Part shown: positions 9,748 through 18,189 of the stretch, piece by piece
Layout: the number at the start of each line of letters is the position of its first letter
Position numbering within the stretch: the first letter of the stretch is position 1
NCBI RefSeq assembly: GCF_001659785.1
Contig: NZ_CP015961.1
Span: 3,534,001-3,598,000, forward strand
Direction of reading: 5' to 3'
Length of the DNA: 64,000 bases
From: Dietzia timorensis
Lineage (GTDB): Bacteria > Actinomycetota > Actinomycetes > Mycobacteriales > Mycobacteriaceae
Translations under genes and position numbers: made by a program
Notes under the pieces: model-generated
What the model was told of the DNA's origin: nothing
The model's database searches: none
The model's input: the letters and a program-made list of their open reading frames with translations, nothing else

Positions 9748-10445
9748 CCTCGCTACTCGAGATCTCCGGCGTCCACGCCGGTTACGACAAGACCGAGATC
9801 CTCCACGGGGTATCTCTACACGTGCCTGCGGGCGGCGTCGCCGCCGTACTCGGGCACAACGGCGCCGGAAAGACGACCCTGCTACGCACCGCGGTCGGCC
9901 TTCTCCCCGTGAAGAAGGGGACCATCACGTTTGACGGCGAAGAGGTGAGTTCGCTCAGCCCGCACGCCCGCGTCGCGCGCGGTTTCGGCTACGTACCGCA
10001 AGGTCAGCAGTCCTTCGCTCAACTTTCCACGCGGGACAACTTGCAGCTCGTCGCCGACGGCCGTGCACGCGGCAAGCAGCTCATCGCCGAGGCCCTCGAC
10101 ACCTTCCCGGCATTGACCTCGCTGCTGGACCGCAAGGCGGGACTGCTCTCCGGCGGCCAGCGCCAGCAGCTCGCCATCGCCAGGGCCCTGATCACGTCCC
10201 CACGGTTGCTGGTTCTCGACGAGCCGACCGAGGGCATCCAGCCCAACGTCGTCGCCGAAATCGAGGGAATCATTTCCTCGCTAGCGCAGCGTGGTGACCT
10301 CTCCGTGCTACTCGTCGAGCAACACGTGGGTTTCTCGCTGCGCGCCTCCGACGTGTACTCGGTGCTCGATTCGGGGCGGATCACACATTCGGGCGTCTCC
10401 GGCGCCTCGGCCGATGCCGAGGTCTCGGAGGCGCTGGCGATCTAG
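9744..10445 (+). CDS. urtE: Urea ABC transporter ATPase UrtE
   Basis: The 233-residue LivF-type ATPase has Walker A GHNGAGKT (37-44), signature LSGGQRQQ, Walker B LLVLDEPTEGIQPNVV and the switch H in LLVEQHVGF. The phrase DEPTEGIQPNVV is characteristic of UrtE. It completes the urtABCDE operon and overlaps the urtD stop by four bases. It is followed at once by a strong hairpin that separates it from the convergent ndh gene. Confidence 0.93.
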   Translation: MTSLLEISGVHAGYDKTEILHGVSLHVPAGGVAAVLGHNGAGKTTLLRTAVGLLPVKKGTITFDGEEVSSLSPHARVARGFGYVPQGQQSFAQLSTRDNLQLVADGRARGKQLIAEALDTFPALTSLLDRKAGLLSGGQRQQLAIARALITSPRLLVLDEPTEGIQPNVVAEIEGIISSLAQRGDLSVLLVEQHVGFSLRASDVYSVLDSGRITHSGVSGASADAEVSEALAI

Positions 10446-10469
10446 CGGAGGCGCTTCGCCGCCTCCGCT
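10444..10469. terminator. Hairpin terminator between urtE and ndh
   Basis: AGCGGAGGCG (10444-10453) pairs perfectly with CGCCTCCGCT (10460-10469) over a six-base loop. The stem starts within the urtE stop codon and lies 16 bases from the ndh stop. It has no T-tract, which is common in actinobacteria. It probably serves both directions. Confidence 0.75.
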
Positions 10470-10485
10470 CTGGTCGTGAGAGGAG

Positions 10486-11889
10486 CTATTTCTCCTCGAG
10501 GCGCATCATCGCCTGGCGGCCGTAAGCCCACTGCTTCGTCGAGGTCAGCTGCGCGCGCCGGTTACCGTTGACCTGCATGCCCCACGACACGATGGCCATG
10601 AAGCGGTTGCGGAAACCGACGAGCGTAGCCAGGTGCACCGCGAGCCACATCACCCACGCGACAAAGCCGGAGATCTCGAACTTACCGACCTTGACCACAG
10701 CGCTGTAGCGCGAGACCGTCGCCATCGACCCCTTGTCGAAGTACTTGAACGGCTTGCGCTGGGTGGTCGAGGCTCCGTCGAGCTCGTTGGAAATGAGCTT
10801 GGCGACGTAGCGGCCGCCCTGCTGCGCGAACGGCGCGACGCCAGGCCAGTTGTTGAGGTTGACCATGTCACCGATGAGGAAGATGTTCTTCTGACCCGGC
10901 AGGGAGAAGTCCTCGTTGACCATCACGCGCCCGGCCCGGTCGACCTCGGCGCCGGTCTGCTCCGCGAGGTGCTTGCCCAGAGGGCTCGCGGCGACACCCG
11001 CGGACCAGATCTTGCACGAGGCCGAAATGCGGCGCACCTCCCCGCTGGAGTCCTTGACCTCGATGCCGTCGTAGTCGACGTTCTGCACCATCGCGTTGAG
11101 CTGCACCTCGACGCCGAACTTCTCGAGCGCCTGGCGGGCCTTCCCACCGAGGTTCTCGCCGAACGGAGGCAGGACCAGCGGCGCCGCATCGAGTAGAACC
11201 ACCCGCGCATCTGCCGGATTTATTGCGCGGAAGCTGTCGGTGAGCGTTTTGTGCGCGAGCTCGGCGACCTGTCCGGCCATCTCCACGCCCGTCGGACCGG
11301 CGCCGACGATGATGAACGTGAGCAGCCGGCGGCGCTCGTCCTCATCCTCGGTAATCTCGGCCTGCTCGAAGCAGCCGAGAATGCGCGAGCGCAGCTCGAG
11401 CGCGTCGTCGATCGTCTTCATGCCCGGCGCGTAGACCTCGAAATGATCGTTGCCGAAGTAGGACTGACCGGCGCCCGCGGCGACGACGAGACTGTCGTAT
11501 TCCACGGCGAAGGACACGTGGCCCATCTCCGCATACAGCGTCTGGTTCTCGACGTCGATGTTCTCGACGTCCCCGAGGACGACGCGGGCGTTGTCCTGGT
11601 CGCGCAGGATCATCCGCGTAGACGGGGCGATCTCGCCGACGGACAGAATGCCGGTGGCGACCTGGTAGAGCAGCGGCTGGAAGAGGTGGTGGCCGGTGCG
11701 CGCGACGATCGTCACCTCGACATCGTCACGTCCCTTGAACTGCTGCGCCGCGGCGAGCCCACCGAAACCGGAGCCGACGATCACGACGCGATGCTTGCTC
11801 GTGTCCGACGGATCGTCGTTGATCACAGGTTCGTTGCCGGTAATGGTGTACGGCTCGATCGGCCCGTCGATGTTCGTTTGTTCGACCAT
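10486..11889 (-). CDS. ndh: Type II NADH dehydrogenase
   Basis: This is a non-proton-pumping NADH:menaquinone oxidoreductase of the respiratory chain, attached to the inner membrane face. The 467-residue protein has an FAD-binding GSGFGGLAAA motif at about 38-47, the NADH-binding GAGPTGVEMAG near 195, and the second FAD motif IFLIGDM. The C-terminal hydrophobic/amphipathic segment (FVAWVMWLAVHLATLVGFRNR) is the membrane anchor. The length fits Corynebacteriales Ndh. It is monocistronic. Confidence 0.93.
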   Translation of the reverse strand: MVEQTNIDGPIEPYTITGNEPVINDDPSDTSKHRVVIVGSGFGGLAAAQQFKGRDDVEVTIVARTGHHLFQPLLYQVATGILSVGEIAPSTRMILRDQDNARVVLGDVENIDVENQTLYAEMGHVSFAVEYDSLVVAAGAGQSYFGNDHFEVYAPGMKTIDDALELRSRILGCFEQAEITEDEDERRRLLTFIIVGAGPTGVEMAGQVAELAHKTLTDSFRAINPADARVVLLDAAPLVLPPFGENLGGKARQALEKFGVEVQLNAMVQNVDYDGIEVKDSSGEVRRISASCKIWSAGVAASPLGKHLAEQTGAEVDRAGRVMVNEDFSLPGQKNIFLIGDMVNLNNWPGVAPFAQQGGRYVAKLISNELDGASTTQRKPFKYFDKGSMATVSRYSAVVKVGKFEISGFVAWVMWLAVHLATLVGFRNRFMAIVSWGMQVNGNRRAQLTSTKQWAYGRQAMMRLEEK

Positions 11890-12226
11890 GGACTCTCCTA
11901 AAATCGTTTATTCTCCCGGCCCAGGTTAGCGGCCAGAAGGCACCCGCACATCGCCAGTGTTGTGGCAGCGGACCAACACCACGAAATTCTATGCCCCCAC
12001 CCGCGTGCCCGCTGAGCTAGTCGCCCCCGGATGTGAATCCTGCGCCCAGCGCCGGGATTTCGCAGAGCATCACGCGTGGCCGGGCACCGCAACGACGGGA
12101 GGTTCGGCATGGCCCCGGCTGGCATGTAACCGCCCTGTTAACAGTGCGTTTCCGGCTTAGTCACGCACTGTTCGCTGCCCTAGGGTCGAAGACATCGGAC
12201 AGACCGGCCACGGGGAGGGACGCGAC
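11890..12226. other. 337-bp intergenic region, ndh / FecCD importer
   Basis: This is a divergent promoter region. The most regular structure is the inverted repeat at 12140-12172, listed separately. I see no gene, no tRNA and no confident riboswitch. AGGTTAGC near 11920 resembles half of a DtxR/IdeR box, but the other half is missing. Confidence 0.4.
12140..12172. promoter_or_regulatory. Perfect 10-bp inverted repeat upstream of FecCD importer operon
   Basis: AACAGTGCGT (12140-12149) and ACGCACTGTT (12163-12172) are perfect reverse complements, 13 bases apart and centred about 70 bases before the permease ATG. It could be an operator or an RNA hairpin in the 5' leader. No known regulator consensus was recognised. 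Confidence 0.45.
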
Positions 12227-13333
12227 ATGACTTCACGGCCGTCGCTCCCGAACACCGGCACCGATCCACGGCTCGCGGCGGATCCGCTCGGACTGCGCGC
12301 GCAGCGCACACGGCTCGCTATGTGGTTGGGCGTCTCCGGCGTCATCGCCGTGGGCGTGATGGTGGCGGGGATCGTGGCAGGCCCCGCAGCGGTCGCACCG
12401 GCCGATGTGCTCCGCATCATCGCGTCGAACGTGGCCGGGCACCCTTCCGATGCCGCACTGTCGGTCGACGAGGCGATCGTGTGGCAGATCCGGGCACCCC
12501 GAGTCGTGCTCGCCGCTGCGGTCGGAGCAGGGCTGGCACTGGCGGGCGTGGTGCTTCAAGCGGTTGTGCGCAACGTGCTCGCCGATCCATACGTCCTGGG
12601 CATCAACTCCGGGGCGAGCTGCGGCGCGGCGGCCGCGCTCTTGTTCGGATTCGGAGCGGGATTCGGCGACTACGCCCTGCAGACCTGCGCATTCTTCGGG
12701 GCGGCGGCCGCCTCGGCGCTCGTGTTCGCGGTTGCCCGGGGCGCGGGCCGACTATCGTCGGTGCGTCTGCTCATGGCCGGGGTGGCGGTGGGCTATGCCC
12801 TCGCCGCATGCACGTCGTTCCTCGTCTTCGCCTCCGATTCCACAGAAGGGGCACGCACCGTGCTCTTCTGGCTCCTGGGCTCGCTCGGCCTCGCCGCATG
12901 GAACGGGCCGCTCGCCGCGGTCGTTCTCGCCGTGGGCACGGCGCTGGCGCTGGGAATGTTCTTCGGCCGCCGCATCGATGTCCTCTCCGCGGGCGACGAC
13001 GCCGCGCGCGCCCTCGGCATCGACCCGGACCGGCTTCGCCTCGCCCTCGTCGCCGGAGTCTGTGTCCTCGTCGGCATCCTCGTCGCCATGGCCGGCTCTA
13101 TCGGCTTCGTCGGGCTCGTCGTCCCGCACCTCGCGCGACTCGCCGTCGGGGGCACGCACCGCGCGCTGATCCCTGTCTCCGCGCTGTTCGGCGCCATCCT
13201 ACTCGTCGCCTCCGACATCCTCGCCCGCACGGTTCTCGCCCCGCAAGAGATCCCGATCGGCATCGTCACGGCCGTGTTGGGCGCGCCTTTCCTACTCATC
13301 CTCGTCCGCCGCATGACCACAGTGAGGTTCTAG
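12227..13333 (+). CDS. FecCD/BtuC-type ABC transporter permease
   Basis: The 368-residue membrane protein has about ten hydrophobic helices and the family signatures APRVVLAAAVGAGLALAGVVLQ and GSIGFVGLVVPHLARL. It forms the channel of an iron-siderophore, haem or cobalamin importer. The ATG at 12227 follows GGGAGGGA. It is the first of three genes (permease, binding protein, ATPase) separated by 3 bp or overlapping. The substrate cannot be decided from sequence. The binding protein has no recognisable haem or corrinoid signature. Confidence 0.88.
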   Translation: MTSRPSLPNTGTDPRLAADPLGLRAQRTRLAMWLGVSGVIAVGVMVAGIVAGPAAVAPADVLRIIASNVAGHPSDAALSVDEAIVWQIRAPRVVLAAAVGAGLALAGVVLQAVVRNVLADPYVLGINSGASCGAAAALLFGFGAGFGDYALQTCAFFGAAAASALVFAVARGAGRLSSVRLLMAGVAVGYALAACTSFLVFASDSTEGARTVLFWLLGSLGLAAWNGPLAAVVLAVGTALALGMFFGRRIDVLSAGDDAARALGIDPDRLRLALVAGVCVLVGILVAMAGSIGFVGLVVPHLARLAVGGTHRALIPVSALFGAILLVASDILARTVLAPQEIPIGIVTAVLGAPFLLILVRRMTTVRF

Positions 13334-13336
13334 AAC

Positions 13337-14395
13337 GTGTGCCCTTCCCGCGCCCGCATCGGCCATATCCATCGCCGCCGTCGACCGGGTATCCCCATCG
13401 CCACCAGAGGGACCTCTGCAATGGTCGCGACGGCGCTACTCGCCGGCTCGCTCACAGGCTGCGGCGCGTCGTCGACGACTACTTCCTCGGTCTCTATTTC
13501 CGTCGAGAATTGCGGCGAACGCCTCTCGCTCGACGAGCCGCCCAAGCGCGTGACGGTCCTCGACAGCGCGTCGATCCCCACACTCCACCGCCTCGGCGTG
13601 TTCGACCGGATCGGCGCGCGCGCCGGCCTCTACCCGGCCGAATACTACGACGCCGAGCTCAACGCCGCGCTGAGCGAGGTTTCCTCGCTCACGGAGCGGG
13701 TCGACGCCACGGGTCACCTGCAGATCTCGGCCGAAACAGTGGTCGCAACCGCCCCGGACCTCGTGCTCGGCCAGTCCGATACCGTCAATCGGCGCACACT
13801 CGCGACCGCCGGCATCGAGGTCATCGACGAGCCCGCCTTCTGCGGCTCGCTCGACCACGACGCGAGCTTTGCCGATGTGTGGTCTCAGATCCGCACCTAC
13901 GGAAAGGTCTTCGACCGTGCCGGCCGTGCGGAGGAGTACATAGACGAGCTGTCCGGTCAACTCGAAAGCCTGACGTCGGACGTGCCGAACGGCCATGCGG
14001 ACAGTCCCACCGTTGCGGTACTTTATCCCACTCTCGGGGGTGGCAGCACCTACGCCTACGGCCGGCGGTCGATGTCGAATCCGGTGGTCGAGGCCGCAGG
14101 TCTCGACAATGTCTTCTCGGACACCGCCGACCGTGTGTTCGAGGTGACCGGCGAGGAGCTCGTCGCCCGCGATCCCGACTTCATCATCGCGCTGCACTCG
14201 GACGGCTCGCCTGCCGATGTTCGTTCCGCGGTCGGGCAGATCCCGGGAATCGGGGCCGTGACCGCGTTGCGTGAGGAGGCCGTCCTGCCGCTGCTACTCG
14301 GCTTCGCCGAGCCCCCGACCCCGCTCGCCGTCGACGGCCTGGAGAAGGTCCACACTTTCGTTTCCGCACACAACCGAGCCGAGGTGCGACGGTGA
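13337..14395 (+). CDS. ABC transporter substrate-binding lipoprotein (BtuF/FepB-type)
   Basis: The 352-residue protein has an Arg-rich start and a hydrophobic segment ending in the lipobox LTGC, so it is an exported lipoprotein. The body follows the class III binding-protein pattern: PPKRVTVLDSASIPTLHRLGV, APDLVLGQ, and a C-terminal region ending in a long helix. It delivers an iron complex or corrinoid to the preceding permease. It starts at a GTG three bases after the permease stop and overlaps the ATPase gene by four bases. Confidence 0.85.
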   Translation: MCPSRARIGHIHRRRRPGIPIATRGTSAMVATALLAGSLTGCGASSTTTSSVSISVENCGERLSLDEPPKRVTVLDSASIPTLHRLGVFDRIGARAGLYPAEYYDAELNAALSEVSSLTERVDATGHLQISAETVVATAPDLVLGQSDTVNRRTLATAGIEVIDEPAFCGSLDHDASFADVWSQIRTYGKVFDRAGRAEEYIDELSGQLESLTSDVPNGHADSPTVAVLYPTLGGGSTYAYGRRSMSNPVVEAAGLDNVFSDTADRVFEVTGEELVARDPDFIIALHSDGSPADVRSAVGQIPGIGAVTALREEAVLPLLLGFAEPPTPLAVDGLEKVHTFVSAHNRAEVRR

Positions 14396-15174
14396 TTCGT
14401 GGTTCACGTGTGGGCGTGGCGCGCGGACACGTCCGGGCCGTCAACGGTGTCTCGATCGATATCGCCGACGGTCGAACCCTCGGCATCGTCGGACCGAATG
14501 GCTCGGGAAAGACCTCGCTTCTCCGGGCGCTGGCCGGGACTCTTCCCGTGAGTGGGGGCTCGGTAGCGCTGGATAACCGCGGCATCGACTCCTACTCCGA
14601 TCGTGAGCGGGCGCGTCGCATCGCACTAGTCGTGCAGGAAGAGCCGGGCGACCTTCCCCTCACCGTTGCCGATTCGGTGGCGCTCGGAAGATTTCCGCAG
14701 CAGGGATTCGCGGCGCAATTGACCAGCGCAGACGCGGCCATAATCACCGCGACTCTACGGAGAGTGGACATGCTGGATTTCGCGCGACGACGCATGGACA
14801 CGCTGTCCGGCGGAGAGAGGCAACGCGCGCTCATCGCGCGGGCGCTCGCGCAGGAGGCCACGCATATCCTGCTCGACGAGCCGACGAACCACCTCGACAT
14901 CCGCCACGCCCATGAGGTGCTCGGGCTCGTCGCCTCGCTGGACGTGGCCGCCGGCATCGTCCTCCACGACCTCAATCTCGCCGCGCAGTTCTGCGACGAG
15001 ATCGCCGTAATGTCCGAGGGGGCCATCCTCGCGTCCGGCGCACCGGATCAGGTGCTCACGCCCGAGATCCTCGAGCCCGTGTACGGGGTGCGTGTGCGCC
15101 GGGCGGACATCGACGGCGCCATCACGCTTGCCTTTCGCAGTGACCCCGCGCGCTCGGCCCCCGGCGTCCGCTAG
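14392..15174 (+). CDS. FecE/BtuD-type ABC transporter ATPase
   Basis: The 260-residue ATPase has Walker A GPNGSGKTS (about 34-42), signature LSGGERQRALIARALAQ, Walker B ILLDEPTNHLDI and switch VLHDLNLAAQFCD. These are typical of siderophore, haem and cobalamin importers. The GTG start overlaps the stop of the binding-protein gene (GTGA). Its own stop overlaps the convergent MFS gene by four bases, so the operons end head-on with no room for a separate terminator. Confidence 0.9.
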   Translation: MIRGSRVGVARGHVRAVNGVSIDIADGRTLGIVGPNGSGKTSLLRALAGTLPVSGGSVALDNRGIDSYSDRERARRIALVVQEEPGDLPLTVADSVALGRFPQQGFAAQLTSADAAIITATLRRVDMLDFARRRMDTLSGGERQRALIARALAQEATHILLDEPTNHLDIRHAHEVLGLVASLDVAAGIVLHDLNLAAQFCDEIAVMSEGAILASGAPDQVLTPEILEPVYGVRVRRADIDGAITLAFRSDPARSAPGVR

Positions 15175-16583
15175 CGGATGTCCGCCGCCCGCGACACACG
15201 TCCTGACTCCTCCAAAGCGGTCCCCTTGAGCTCGGGCAGGGTGAATGCGGCCAATGCGGCAATGACAAAGGCGATGGCGAATACGGCGAAGACGAGAACC
15301 TGGCCTCCGCCGTCAAGAAGTAGTGGCACGAGCAGCGGCGCGATGATGGACGCGAGCCGCCCGAAGGCGGCGGCCTGGCCGGTGCCGGTGGCGCGCATGG
15401 CCGTGGGATACAGCTCCGGGCCTATCGCGTACAGCGCGCCCCAGGCGCCGAGGTTGAAGAACGATAGCGCCATACCCGCGGCGATGACGGTCCCCGGGGA
15501 GTCGGCGAGGCCGAAGAGCCCGGCGGCCACTGCGGACCCCGAGAGGAATACGGCGAGGGTCAGCCGGCGGCCCCATACCTCGATGAGCCACGCCGCGGCG
15601 GCGTAGCCGGGCAGCTGCGCGAGCGTGATGATGAGGGTGTACTCGAATGATTTGACCAGGTCGAAGCCCTGCGCGACAAGCAGGCTCGGAAGCCAGATGA
15701 AGGCGCCGTAGTAGGAGAAGTTGATGCCGAACCACACGATCCACAGCGCGAGTGAGCGGCCGCGGTAGCGGCGCGACCACAGCGAGTCGCCGCGCTCGTC
15801 GGGCAGTCCGGCAGCAGCGGGCTGCGTCCCCGGGTCGGCCCGGCCGGCCGGCGTCACCCCTTCGTGTCCGCCCTCTCGCTCGCGCAGGTCCTGGACCGAG
15901 GGCTTGTGGTCCGGGCCGGCGGAGTCCTCGAAGCGGCGCACGACGGCCTCGGCCTCGGCCTGCTTCCCACGGGATTCGAGGTAGCGAACCGATTCGGGCA
16001 TACCGAAGCGTATGACCAGCGCGTAGGCGGCCGGAACGAGGCCGAAGGCCAGCGCCCAGCGCCAGCCGTCGTCGCCGAGAGGCACGACGAAGTAGCCGAT
16101 GAGCGCGGCGAGAATCCACCCCAACGCCCAGAAGGCCTCGAGACCCACGACGACGCGGCCGCGGATTTTGCGCGGGGCGAACTCGCTGATCAACGTCGAG
16201 GCCACGGGCAGCTCTGCGCCGAGGCCGAGTCCGACGAGGAAGCGAAGCGCGATGAGCATCACCAGGCCGGTAGACAGAGCCGCGGCGCCGGTCGCCAAGC
16301 CATAGACGAGGAGGGTGAGCGCGAAAACGTAGCGGCGACCGAATTTATCGGCGAGCAACCCGCCGACGCTCGCGCCGATAGCCATGCCCACGAAGCCAAT
16401 GGACGCGACGAGGCTATTCTCCGTCGGGGTCAGCCCCCATTGCACGGTGAGCGCCGCCATGACGAAGGAAATGAGACCCACGTCCATCGCGTCGAGAGCC
16501 CAGCCGATCCCGGCCCCGCCGAGCATGCGGCGGTGGCGCGGTGTAAAGGGTAGCTCGTCGAGTCGCTGGGTACGGGTCCTCAT
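15171..16583 (-). CDS. MFS transporter, sugar/metabolite:H+ symporter type
   Basis: The 470-residue, 12-helix protein has the loop 2-3 motif GGLLADKFGRRYV and PESVRYLESRGK after helix 6. It resembles the metabolite:H+ symporter branch (NiaP, MucK and similar carriers of aromatic or pyridine acids). The central cytosolic loop is long and charged. A dyad about 32-49 bases upstream of the ATG resembles one upstream of the aromatic-acid-type MFS gene at 50360-51802, suggesting shared control. The substrate is not assigned. Confidence 0.82.
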   Translation of the reverse strand: MRTRTQRLDELPFTPRHRRMLGGAGIGWALDAMDVGLISFVMAALTVQWGLTPTENSLVASIGFVGMAIGASVGGLLADKFGRRYVFALTLLVYGLATGAAALSTGLVMLIALRFLVGLGLGAELPVASTLISEFAPRKIRGRVVVGLEAFWALGWILAALIGYFVVPLGDDGWRWALAFGLVPAAYALVIRFGMPESVRYLESRGKQAEAEAVVRRFEDSAGPDHKPSVQDLREREGGHEGVTPAGRADPGTQPAAAGLPDERGDSLWSRRYRGRSLALWIVWFGINFSYYGAFIWLPSLLVAQGFDLVKSFEYTLIITLAQLPGYAAAAWLIEVWGRRLTLAVFLSGSAVAAGLFGLADSPGTVIAAGMALSFFNLGAWGALYAIGPELYPTAMRATGTGQAAAFGRLASIIAPLLVPLLLDGGGQVLVFAVFAIAFVIAALAAFTLPELKGTALEESGRVSRAADIR

Positions 16584-16614
16584 GCACGACGACTCTAAAC
16601 CTGTTCAAAGGTTT

Positions 16615-16632
16615 CTCACAGTTTAATGTGAG
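16615..16632. promoter_or_regulatory. Operator-like dyad upstream of MFS gene
   Basis: CTCACA (16615-16620) and TGTGAG (16627-16632) are perfect inverted arms around six bases. On the gene strand the site reads CTCACATTAAACTGTGAG. It overlaps TGTGAGGTGTGCCACA (16627-16642), which matches a CRP/GlxR site (TGTGA-N6-TCACA) at 9 of 10 fixed bases. It lies 32-59 bases before the start codon. Confidence 0.45.
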
Positions 16633-16662
16633 GTGTGCCACATCAGGACTGGCGCGGGTGGT

Positions 16663-17058
16663 CTACTTCTTCGGCGTTCCGGCGATGACGGCGAGGCCGC
16701 CTGCGACCGCGAGGTTCTTCACGAACTGGAGTGCCTGGTTTTTCTTCTCGCCCTTGTCTTCCTGCTCCCAGAACGCGTGGCCAGCCAGCGTTGTGGGTAC
16801 GAGTGATCCGATGAGCCCGAGCGCGGACAGCCGCGGGGCGATGCCCAGAGCCATCGCCGAGCTCAGCCCGATCTGGGCGGCGCCGTTGACCTGGACGAGT
16901 TGCTTCGACCCGACCGGCAACCCGGAGAGCCCGACCTGCTCGCGCCGGGAATCGATGAGCTGCGCCAGGCCATCGGCGTTATCGATCGCGTTCTGCGCAC
17001 CGAGGATGAACACCGGCGCGAAAAGAGCGCGGCCGAGGAATGCGGTGGGGTTAGCCAT
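16663..17058 (-). CDS. DoxX-family membrane protein
   Basis: The 131-residue protein has about four hydrophobic segments and the DoxX/SURF4-like start ALFAPVFILGAQNAID. Family members include a quinol-oxidase-associated subunit and mycobacterial proteins of the oxidative-stress membrane complex with SodA and SseA. No such partners are next to it here. It is monocistronic and diverges from the hydrolase at 17320. Specific role unknown. Confidence 0.78.
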   Translation of the reverse strand: MANPTAFLGRALFAPVFILGAQNAIDNADGLAQLIDSRREQVGLSGLPVGSKQLVQVNGAAQIGLSSAMALGIAPRLSALGLIGSLVPTTLAGHAFWEQEDKGEKKNQALQFVKNLAVAGGLAVIAGTPKK

Positions 17059-17319
17059 GGGACGTCGCTTTCATTCGAGGGATGAGCGCAATCGGAGAGA
17101 TTGCCATGGGCATTATTACCAGCGACGTTGATGTGACAACGAATTCCCCGTTCGATGCCTCCACACGACCGTCGAACGGCCGAGGCCACAGTCGCACCAA
17201 AAGCGGTACAGCACTACCCTGCGTCACAGCCGCCATGCGCAGGGCTGATGCAGGGGCGGCCCACCTGGGTTACCGTTGGGCCCAGCACCACCGAACCCGA
17301 TTACCGGAGGTGATCCGAG

Positions 17320-18189
17320 GTGGCCGCAATCACCACGCGAGATGGCGTGACCTTGCATGTATTCGATAACGAAGCCCCTGGCCGTCCTGTCGTGCTGATC
17401 CACGGCTGGCCCCTGTCCGGAGCGTCGTGGGAAAACCAGGTCGGTGCGCTCTCGCGTGCCGGGTACCGGGTGATCACCTACGATCGGCGCGGATTCGGTC
17501 GCAGCGACAAGCCAGAAGACGGCTACGACTACGACACCTTTGCTGCAGACCTAGAGGACGTGATGGCCGGCTTGGACCTCAGGGAGGCGACTATCGTCGG
17601 CTTCTCGATGGGCGGCGGTGAGGTTGCACGCTACATAGCCAGCTCGGGAGAGGATCGTCTGCACAGCGCGGTGTTCCTCTCCTCCGTTCCCCCGGCGATG
17701 CTGCACTCCGCGGACAACCCCGACGGACCGTTGACGCCGGACGCCGCGCACGAAATGCGGTCCGGTCTCGAAACGGACAGGGACGCGTTTTTCGAGGACT
17801 TCATCACGAACTTTTTCTCCGTAGACGGAGAACTCGTGGTGCCGGGCGGTGAGCGACACAAGGCGCTCGATATGGCGCGCCAGAGCGATCACCGAGCCGC
17901 CCTCGGCGCGATGGATGCGTTCGCCACAACGGATTTCCGCCGCGACCTCGACAAGGTCACCGTCCCGACCCTGGTCATCCACGGCGACAGCGACGATATC
18001 GTCCCGCTCGCTGGTTCGGGCGCCCGAACGGCCTCCGCGATCGAGACGGCGTCCCTCACCGTCATTCCGGGCGCCGGGCACGGGCTCCTGTCCAGCCACC
18101 CGAACGAGGTCAACGAGGCGCTGCTGGCATTTCTCGGCGGGGCCGGCGGAACGGAGCACGCCGCCGGCGCCGCCGGACCTGCGGGCTAG
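17320..18189 (+). CDS. Alpha/beta hydrolase, non-haem chloroperoxidase/esterase type
   Basis: The 289-residue protein has HGWPLSG (oxyanion region), YDRRGFGRSDKP and the elbow GFSMGGGE with Ser96, plus HGDSDDIVP (acid Asp) and PGAGHGLL (catalytic His). This set is the hallmark of bacterial cofactor-free haloperoxidases/perhydrolases, which are esterases in practice. The GTG start follows a near-perfect GGAGGTGAT (17307-17315). The last 20 residues are Ala/Gly-rich. It converges with the secreted lipase gene, overlapping by four bases. Confidence 0.85.
   Translation: MAAITTRDGVTLHVFDNEAPGRPVVLIHGWPLSGASWENQVGALSRAGYRVITYDRRGFGRSDKPEDGYDYDTFAADLEDVMAGLDLREATIVGFSMGGGEVARYIASSGEDRLHSAVFLSSVPPAMLHSADNPDGPLTPDAAHEMRSGLETDRDAFFEDFITNFFSVDGELVVPGGERHKALDMARQSDHRAALGAMDAFATTDFRRDLDKVTVPTLVIHGDSDDIVPLAGSGARTASAIETASLTVIPGAGHGLLSSHPNEVNEALLAFLGGAGGTEHAAGAAGPAG

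Noticed and set aside
11918-11936. DtxR-like half site AGGTTAGC near the ndh start
   Set aside because: Only about 9 of 19 consensus positions agree and the second half site is absent.
11990-12080. tRNA-like or cobalamin-riboswitch-like stretch (GGATTCACATCC, TAGCTCAGCGGG on the minus strand; GTGAATCC on the plus strand)
   Set aside because: No T-loop GTTCRA, no pairing D-stem and no acceptor stem. The riboswitch core and B12-box sequences do not follow.
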